Of a stretch of DNA of 9,435 bases, positions 1-5,478 are shown one piece after another. The stretch is taken from the NCBI GenBank assembly GCA_022729775.1, contig DZBA01000111.1:1-9435 (forward strand), written 5' to 3'. Position 1 is the stretch's first letter; each line of letters opens with the position of its first letter. The notes under the pieces are model-generated. The model saw nothing but the letters and a program-made list of their open reading frames with translations. It was not told the origin of the DNA and did no database searches. Source of the DNA: Anaerolinea thermophila. GTDB lineage: Bacteria; Chloroflexota; Anaerolineae; Anaerolineales; Villigracilaceae. The position numbers and the translations under genes were made by a program.

Positions 1-27
1 TCCGTCGAATCCGTGTAGTCCGTGTAC
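1..27. repeat. Three 9-bp direct repeat units at the left edge
   Basis: Three consecutive 9-bp units read TCCGTCGAA, TCCGTGTAG and TCCGTGTAC, sharing TCCGT and most of the remainder. The array probably extends left beyond the window, so its full length is unknown. Short 'TCCGTGTAa' type units recur between genes in many environmental bacterial genomes (a recollection, not a search result). No function can be assigned. Confidence 0.5.
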
Positions 28-305
28 CAAATCACGGCAAATCCCAGAGAACCGACAAGCTAAATGAAAGTTTTTTGCAGGCATTCATAATTTTTTGTTA
101 TTTTACAGGTTCCTTTTCGCATTTCGTCCTTAATATATGTAATTTGCGCGCCTATATTTTTTGAGGGAGAAAAAACACTGTTTTATGCCCTGTTTTTTTA
201 TGACATTAAACAATACTTAATATGACACACGCCACTATTGTACTGTTCGTCACAATATTATGATGTGTTTCGTGAATATACGTTTATACGAATATAGGTA
301 CATAC
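28..305 (+). promoter_or_regulatory. AT-rich leader and probable promoter/operator region of the sulfur-cytochrome operon
   Basis: I see no gene between the left edge and the regulator at 306. The stretch is far more AT-rich than the coding DNA. An A/T-rich dyad (AAAAAACA at 170-177, TGTTTTTT at 191-198) could be a weak terminator for an upstream gene. Close to the start codon lie an imperfect dyad CACA...TGTG (251-267) and a repeated element: GAATATA at 274-280 and again at 290-296, with TATACG at 277-282 and 285-290. These are the best candidates for the binding site of the ArsR-type regulator, which as first gene of the operon would be autoregulated. I could not identify a convincing -35/-10 pair. 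The ribosome binding site is weak (TAGG, 295-298, seven bases before ATG). Confidence 0.45.
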
Positions 306-653
306 ATGATTGCTCCCAACCTTCAACAGGAAATCTCGCAACTCGAGGCAAACTTCTGCGCGGCTTTGTCAGACCCGACGCGCCTGCTGATTCTTTACAC
401 GCTTCACACCAAATCGTTCAATGTGAATGATTTAGCAGCGGAACTTGGACTCAACCAGCCGACTACGTCGCGCCACCTTAAGGTATTGCGCGAACGCGGG
501 CTTGTGACCACTGTCCGCGCTGGCACAATCATCACCTACCACTTATCGGATTCAAGATTAATTCAGGCGCTTGATATTTTACGAAGCGTAATGCGTGAAC
601 GACTTTCTTATCAAGCGAATCTGATTAATGAAATTTCACAGGAGAATATATGA
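306..653 (+). CDS. ArsR/SmtB-family winged-helix transcriptional repressor
   Basis: This 115-residue protein has the compact size and fold signature of ArsR/SmtB repressors. The opening helix contains the family's 'ALSDPTRLLIL' segment (residues 20-30). A helix-turn-helix follows at about 40-62 with recognition-helix motif PTTSRHLKVLRERGLV (52-67), then a beta wing around 66-80 and a C-terminal dimerisation helix. It lacks the ELCVCDL metal-binding motif of arsenic or cadmium sensors. Its only cysteine is C18, so the two-cysteine persulfide switch of SqrR/BigR relatives cannot form within one subunit. Its stop codon overlaps the start of the octaheme cytochrome gene (ATGA, 650-653), which implies translational coupling and control of the operon. 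The effector is unknown; a sulfur species or redox signal is an inference from context. Confidence 0.9.
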   Translation: MIAPNLQQEISQLEANFCAALSDPTRLLILYTLHTKSFNVNDLAAELGLNQPTTSRHLKVLRERGLVTTVRAGTIITYHLSDSRLIQALDILRSVMRERLSYQANLINEISQENI

Positions 654-2089
654 CGAAGAAACGCTTTCCTCTTTGGACAGTTGGACTGGTCGGCATCTTT
701 TTGCTTGTCCTTGTCCCTGTCCTTTATTTTCTGCCGCGCGCCCAATCGAAAAAAGAACCGGCGGCGTATTTGCCCGTAAAACCGGTGCATGTGGATCATA
801 AAGACATCGTCAAAGGCGAGTTCAAAACCGGGCAAGATGTGACCCGCGCTTGCCTGGAATGCCATGAAGATGCTGCAACCGAATTTATGAAAACCACGCA
901 CTGGACATGGGAATCCAAAGCCTTTGATGTCCCCTGGCGCGAAGATGATGTGACCATTGGAAAGGTAAACCAGATCAACAACTTCTGCATTGGCACACAA
1001 GGCAATGAAAATAAATGTATGTCGTGCCATGCCGGCTATGGTTGGGAACAGGGACGCGAATCCGCCCTTGCCAATCCGGAAAACGTAGACTGTCTTGCCT
1101 GCCATGCGGACACTGGCGCTTACGGCAAAGGCGCGTTTGGAAATCCTGCTGAGGGCGTAGACCTGCTAGCTGCCGCTCAAGGTGTGCGCGCGCCTACGCG
1201 CGATAACTGCGGAAAATGCCACTTTGATGGAGGCGGCGGTAACGGCGTCAAACACGGCGATCTCGATGAGAGCTTGTACTTCCCCAATGAAAACCTCGAC
1301 ATCCACATGGGCGGCGAGAAAAATATGCAATGCGCCGATTGCCACTGGACAAAGGACCATCAAGTCTTGGGACGCATGATCGCTGATAACTACACCATTG
1401 ACCCAAAGGAACAGGTTTCCTGCGAACAATGTCACGTAGACCAAAAGCATGAAGATGAGCGTCTCAATACGCATCTGTCATCTGTTGCCTGCCAGACCTG
1501 TCACATCCCTGCGATTGCGCTTGAAGACCCAACCAAAGTGACATGGGATTGGTCGCAAGCCGGTCAGGAAGGTCGCGAGGATGATCACTTCACATACCTC
1601 AAGATCAAAGGCGAGTTTGTGTATGATAAGAACTTTGCGCCTACTTATTTATGGTTCAATGGGAACAATGAATATCGTTATATCCTCGGCGACAAAATAA
1701 GCGAAGATGGCGTTACTTACATTAATAAGCCCGCTGGCAGCATTGATGATAAGAACTCCAAAATATTCCCCTTCAAGGTGCATATTGCCAAGCAGCCTTA
1801 CGATGTAAAGAACAAGCATTTATTGCAGCCTATCACATCGGGCAAAGATGGCTTTTGGACAACCTTTGATTGGAATAGCTCTTTTGAACTTGCGCAAGAG
1901 CGAATGGGCTTGGCTTATAGCGGCGAATATGATTTCACTACAACATATATGTACTGGCCCACGACGCACATGGTTCAGTCCGCAGATAAAGCCCTGCAAT
2001 GCGAAGCCTGTCATGGCGAAAACGGACGCTTGAACTGGGAAGAACTCGGCTACCCTGGCGACCCCATTGATTGGGGTAGAAGGAAATAA
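650..2089 (+). CDS. Octaheme c-type cytochrome, tetrathionate reductase (OTR) family
   Basis: The 479-residue protein has eight CXXCH heme-attachment motifs, starting at C68, C123, C148, C187, C228, C258, C281 and C451. Residues 8-28 form one hydrophobic helix after a KKR start, with no clear cleavage site, so the enzyme is probably anchored outside the membrane. The segment NNFCIG (110-115) just before heme 2, CMSCHAGYGW at heme 2 and VKHGDLD (200-206) after heme 4 match the octaheme family typified by Shewanella OTR. There, an Asn-x-x-Cys pair and a Lys ligand surround the catalytic heme 2; N110, C113 and K201 are the likely equivalents. The Shewanella enzyme reduces tetrathionate, nitrite and hydroxylamine in vitro, so the physiological substrate remains uncertain. 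The sulfur-related neighbours favour a polythionate. GGAG at 641-644 supports the ATG, which overlaps the upstream stop. Confidence 0.9.
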   Translation: MTKKRFPLWTVGLVGIFLLVLVPVLYFLPRAQSKKEPAAYLPVKPVHVDHKDIVKGEFKTGQDVTRACLECHEDAATEFMKTTHWTWESKAFDVPWREDDVTIGKVNQINNFCIGTQGNENKCMSCHAGYGWEQGRESALANPENVDCLACHADTGAYGKGAFGNPAEGVDLLAAAQGVRAPTRDNCGKCHFDGGGGNGVKHGDLDESLYFPNENLDIHMGGEKNMQCADCHWTKDHQVLGRMIADNYTIDPKEQVSCEQCHVDQKHEDERLNTHLSSVACQTCHIPAIALEDPTKVTWDWSQAGQEGREDDHFTYLKIKGEFVYDKNFAPTYLWFNGNNEYRYILGDKISEDGVTYINKPAGSIDDKNSKIFPFKVHIAKQPYDVKNKHLLQPITSGKDGFWTTFDWNSSFELAQERMGLAYSGEYDFTTTYMYWPTTHMVQSADKALQCEACHGENGRLNWEELGYPGDPIDWGRRK

Positions 2090-2117
2090 TTACGAAATAC
2101 GAAACCGTAATTCGTAA
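2090..2117 (+). promoter_or_regulatory. Intergenic hairpin overlapping the ribosome binding site of the cytochrome fusion gene
   Basis: The 38-bp gap begins directly after the stop codon with TTACGAA (2090-2096), A, TACG (2098-2101), a loop AAAC, CGTA (2106-2109), A, TTCGTAA (2111-2117). The outer 7-bp and inner 4-bp arms are perfectly complementary around one A-A mismatch. The last stem bases run into the AAGGA ribosome binding site (2116-2120) of the next gene, so folding could modulate its translation. The element is AT-rich and may only be a simple intergenic repeat. Confidence 0.5.
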
Positions 2118-2127
2118 GGAAACAATT

Positions 2128-4857
2128 ATGAAACGATACACCATTCCCGCAATTCTCGGACTCTTGCTCGTGACAATCGCAATCAGTGTTGGCGTTGCGC
2201 TGGCTTCTTCCCAGCCTGCTCCCGTCACTCAGGCATCTGTCTTACACCCTAACTTTGCTATGCTCGATGCAAACGGCACGAATGTGCTTGAAAGCAATGG
2301 CGCTGTTTCTACAATGAAGACCTGTGGACAATGCCACGATACAACATTCATCGAAAGCCATGCGTTTCACGCAGACTTGGGTTTGTCTGATTACCAAGAA
2401 ACAAAAGACTTGAATGCCAGCAGTGGCACATTTGGAAAATGGGATCCGCTTACCTATCGCTACCTTTCACAAAATGGTGATGAGCGACTTGACCTTTCTA
2501 CTGCCGAATGGCTGATGCTCAACGGTGAGCGCATTGCCGGCGGCGGTCCTGCGACTACATCCCGCGATGGCGCTCCGCTTGCTGACCTTAAATCCAGCGC
2601 GGAGAATCCTGAAACTACGCTTTTGCAAAACGGCAGCGCAGCAGTATGGGATTGGGACAAATCCGGCACGATGGAGATGAACTGCTTCCTCTGCCATCTT
2701 GAATCCCCGAACACCGCCGCGCGCGCGGAAGCGATCCGCGCGGGAGAATTCGGCAGCGCGAATACCGCGACTCTCCTCGACTTGAATATCGTCTCAAAAT
2801 CGGCGGATGGTTGGTCTTGGAGCGCCGACTCATTCAACGAGCTTGGCGAAGTTAAGAGCGAAAAGATTGCCATTCAAGACCCGACCAATCAAAACTGCGC
2901 GGCATGTCACGGTGAAGTTCACCCCAACGCCGGCGACCCACTTCTCATTGACCAATGTGATTTGAGCGAGCCGCAAACTGCAACCACCGGACAAGTTGTC
3001 AGCGGACAGCGCATCAACCAATCTGGTTTGAATTTGCAGGGCAAGGCTGAACTTGACCGTTCGTGGGATGTTCATGCTGAAAGAGAACTTCAATGCACCG
3101 ATTGTCATTATGCGTTGAATAATCCATCGCACTTGAGCGAAATACAAAGCAGCAACCCTGAACATCTCGTATATGACCCGCGCTCTTTGGAGATTGGCGA
3201 ATACTTACAACGCCCAGACCACAACTTTGCGCGTGGACAAAGCGCCCAGTTCAACGCCGCCCCCGAATATAAAGGCACGATGCGCCGTTGTGAAAACTGC
3301 CATGACGCAAGCAAAGGTCATGCTGACTGGCTGCCCTATGTGGATACGCACATGAACTCGATGTCGTGCGAAAGCTGCCATATCCCGCAGATGTACGCGC
3401 CTGCCATTCAGACCTACGACTGGACCGTTATCACGCTAAATGGCGGCGCAGTCTCTGCTTGTCGCGGTGTGGAAGGCACGCCTAATGAAGTTACTTCGTT
3501 GGTTTCGGGTTACAAACCTGTGTTGCTTAATCGCACCAATGTGGACGGTAATTCCCTGCTGGCTCCCTATAATTTGATTACTTCGTTTTATTGGGTGTAC
3601 GATGACGCAAACGGGAGCAAACGCCCCGTGCGGTTGGTTGACCTTGAATCTGTTTATTTGAGCAATGGCGGTTATGCAAGCGATATTGTGACCGCCTTCG
3701 ACGCAAATGGCGATGGCGCGCTGACCAATTCCGAACTCGCGATTGATTCGGCTGCAAAAGAAGACGCGGTCAAATCCAAGTTGCTCGCGCTTGGCTTGAA
3801 TAATCCGCGCATCGAAGGTATGGTACAGCCATACAGCATCAACCACAATGTTACGAAGGGCAAGTACGCGGTTAATGACTGCAAAGCCTGCCACAATGAA
3901 GATTCGCGTGTGGCGCAGCCCATCAAACTTGCTGATAGCGCTCCTGTAATTCCCGTGTTCGTGACGAATACAAATGTCCAGGGCAGCGGTGAAATTGTCA
4001 AAGGCGAGGATGGCGCATTGTATTACCAGCCGCAGCCTGCCAGCGATGATATGTACGTTTTCGGTTCCAGCCGTGTGAGTTGGGTTGACTGGTTTGGCGC
4101 GCTTGCCTTTGCCGGTTCGCTGCTCGGCGTGCTTGGACATGGAACTTTGAGATATCTTGCCGCGCGCAAGCAGCCCAAAGAACACGTCGAGACCAAGCGC
4201 GTGTATATGTATGAAGCCTATCGCCGCTTCTGGCATTGGCTACAAACTGCGTCCATTGTGTTGCTGCTCTTTACAGGTTTGATTATTCACAGACCGGATA
4301 TCTTTGGCGCATTCTCGTTCAGCAATATTGTGATTGTGCATAACATCCTCGCGGTGATTCTTGTCATCAATGCCGCCCTGTCGCTCTTCTATCATCTTGT
4401 CACAGAGCGCATCCGCGAATTCATCCCGCATCCTTACGGCTTCTTTGATGATGCGATTTTGCAGGCAAAATATTACATCAACGGAATTTTCAAGAGCGAA
4501 GGACATCCCTTCGAGAAACGCCCTGATAGCCGTATGAATCCCATTCAAAAGGCAACCTACTTCGCAATTTTGAATGTGTTGCTGCCTTTGCAAATTATCA
4601 CCGGCGCATTAATGTGGGCTGTGCAGCTCTTCCCCAACATTGCCGGCGGACTTCCCTTCCTTGCCCCGTTCCATTCCCTTGTCGCATGGTTATTCGGTAC
4701 ATTCATTCTTGTCCACGTCTATATGACCACTACTGGCGCAACTCCGCTGGAGGCAATGCGCGCGATGGTCACAGGCTATGAAGACGTAGAAATCCACGAT
4801 GAGGTTCATCAAGAAGAGAAAAAGCAGGAAGATAAAGGTAAGAAAAAAAGTAAGTAA
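2128..4857 (+). CDS. Heptaheme cytochrome c fused to a di-heme cytochrome b (b561/HydC-type) membrane domain
   Basis: This 909-residue protein begins with a Sec signal peptide (hydrophobic 6-26, likely cut after ALA at 26). Seven CXXCH motifs follow, starting at C66, C186, C257, C323, C388, C414 and C585. A perfect 12-residue EF-hand loop (DANGDGALTNSE, 525-536) lies between the last two. Five membrane helices come next (about 652-675, 705-722, 733-757, 811-832, 848-868), then a lysine-rich cytoplasmic tail. The last four resemble the cytochrome b subunits of NiFe hydrogenase and formate dehydrogenase. H703, H738, H849 and H863 are the candidate b-heme ligands, the last two 14 residues apart as in FdnI. 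The likely role is quinol oxidation coupled to electron relay to the octaheme enzyme, or the reverse. The ectodomain resembles that enzyme without its heme 2. AAGGA (2116-2120) supports the start. Confidence 0.88.
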   Translation: MKRYTIPAILGLLLVTIAISVGVALASSQPAPVTQASVLHPNFAMLDANGTNVLESNGAVSTMKTCGQCHDTTFIESHAFHADLGLSDYQETKDLNASSGTFGKWDPLTYRYLSQNGDERLDLSTAEWLMLNGERIAGGGPATTSRDGAPLADLKSSAENPETTLLQNGSAAVWDWDKSGTMEMNCFLCHLESPNTAARAEAIRAGEFGSANTATLLDLNIVSKSADGWSWSADSFNELGEVKSEKIAIQDPTNQNCAACHGEVHPNAGDPLLIDQCDLSEPQTATTGQVVSGQRINQSGLNLQGKAELDRSWDVHAERELQCTDCHYALNNPSHLSEIQSSNPEHLVYDPRSLEIGEYLQRPDHNFARGQSAQFNAAPEYKGTMRRCENCHDASKGHADWLPYVDTHMNSMSCESCHIPQMYAPAIQTYDWTVITLNGGAVSACRGVEGTPNEVTSLVSGYKPVLLNRTNVDGNSLLAPYNLITSFYWVYDDANGSKRPVRLVDLESVYLSNGGYASDIVTAFDANGDGALTNSELAIDSAAKEDAVKSKLLALGLNNPRIEGMVQPYSINHNVTKGKYAVNDCKACHNEDSRVAQPIKLADSAPVIPVFVTNTNVQGSGEIVKGEDGALYYQPQPASDDMYVFGSSRVSWVDWFGALAFAGSLLGVLGHGTLRYLAARKQPKEHVETKRVYMYEAYRRFWHWLQTASIVLLLFTGLIIHRPDIFGAFSFSNIVIVHNILAVILVINAALSLFYHLVTERIREFIPHPYGFFDDAILQAKYYINGIFKSEGHPFEKRPDSRMNPIQKATYFAILNVLLPLQIITGALMWAVQLFPNIAGGLPFLAPFHSLVAWLFGTFILVHVYMTTTGATPLEAMRAMVTGYEDVEIHDEVHQEEKKQEDKGKKKSK

Positions 4858-4867
4858 GAATGATTTA

Positions 4868-4895
4868 CCACTGCGGGGGGACACCCCCGCAGTGG
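4868..4895 (+). promoter_or_regulatory. Perfect 12-bp GC-rich hairpin between the cytochrome and transporter genes
   Basis: CCACTGCGGGGG (4868-4879), loop GACA, CCCCCGCAGTGG (4884-4895) form a perfect 12-bp stem. No T-tract follows, and the next gene's ribosome binding site (AAAGGAG, 4906-4912) starts 10 bases later, so this does not look like a full intrinsic terminator. It could protect or process the mRNA, or partly attenuate transcription, setting different levels of cytochromes and transporter. It could also be a small mobile palindrome. Confidence 0.7.
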
Positions 4896-4917
4896 ATGAA
4901 AGACCAAAGGAGTCACG

Positions 4918-5463
4918 ATGACTACTCAGACAAGAAAATCAATTTTCACTCGACCCGAAAAACCTTATGTACACCCGTATTTTGGCGGCGCTGTGCTTGG
5001 CGTTGTCCTCTTCCTTGCGCTGTTGCTGACGGGTAACGGGCTTGGATCATCAGGCGCGACCAGCCGCATTGACGCGCTGATCGTGGATGTCATCTCCCCC
5101 TCGCACGTGGACAACAATCCATATTTATTGAAAATGGCGGGCGGGGATAAAAATCCGCTGGATGATTGGATTGTGCCGGTGTTTTTCGGCGCGTTGTTTG
5201 GCGGCTTCTCTTCCGGCTTTTTTAATGGACGCTTGAAGTTTATGACCACCAAAGGTCCCAACATATCAGACCGCACACGCTGGTTGATGGCTTTTCTCGG
5301 CGGCGTGGTTTTCCTCTATGGCGCGCGCATGGCTCGCGGATGTACGTCAGGGCAGGCGTTGACCGGCGGCACGACCCTCGCTGCGGGCTCATGGTTGGTG
5401 ATGTTTGCCATTTTTGGCGGCGCGTATGGGCTGGCATATTTTGTCAGGAAGTTTTGGAACTAG
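4918..5463 (+). CDS. YeeE/YedE-family membrane protein, N-terminal half of a split sulfur (thiosulfate-type) transporter
   Basis: This 181-residue membrane protein has about four hydrophobic segments (near 22-42, 82-102, 121-138, 154-175). It carries the hallmark motif RGCTSGQALTGG, whose C142 is its only cysteine. That motif defines the YeeE/YedE sulfur-transport family (Pfam PF04143), in which a cysteine-lined pore moves thiosulfate in the characterised member TsuA. At 181 residues it is about half the size of a full transporter. The second half is encoded 15 bp downstream, so the two products probably form one heteromeric channel. The N-terminus is positively charged (RKSIFTRPEK), which places it in the cytoplasm. 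AAAGGAG (4906-4912) precedes the ATG at a good distance. The substrate is inferred from the family and was not tested here; selenium or other sulfur species are alternatives. Confidence 0.85.
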   Translation: MTTQTRKSIFTRPEKPYVHPYFGGAVLGVVLFLALLLTGNGLGSSGATSRIDALIVDVISPSHVDNNPYLLKMAGGDKNPLDDWIVPVFFGALFGGFSSGFFNGRLKFMTTKGPNISDRTRWLMAFLGGVVFLYGARMARGCTSGQALTGGTTLAAGSWLVMFAIFGGAYGLAYFVRKFWN

Positions 5464-5478
5464 AACAGGAAATTTATC

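Noticed and set aside
170..198. A/T-rich dyad before the operon as a functional terminator of an upstream gene
   Set aside because: The stem is only 8 bp and nearly all A-T with a long loop, so I kept it only as a note in the leader description.
611..1105. - strand open frame (164 codons) opposite the octaheme cytochrome gene
   Set aside because: It is antisense to CXXCH-bearing coding sequence with no independent support.
650..2089. Assignment of the octaheme protein to hydroxylamine oxidoreductase or NrfA-type nitrite reductase
   Set aside because: There is no CXXCK motif as in NrfA and no HAO-type cross-linking Tyr context that I can see. The NNFC, CHAGYGW and VKHGDLD segments fit the OTR family better, although nitrite or hydroxylamine remain possible substrates.
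2257..2298. Possible second EF-hand in the cytochrome fusion (LDANGTNVLESNG near residue 47)
   Set aside because: The loop has Thr and Asn where Asp and Gly are needed at positions 5 and 6, and no Glu at position 12. The text looks like a lead-in to the first heme typical of this cytochrome family.
3436..4236. Long open frame on the - strand (266 codons) opposite the cytochrome fusion gene
   Set aside because: It lies entirely antisense to a gene with clear heme motifs, has no recognisable domain or ribosome binding site, and is a shadow of its codon bias.
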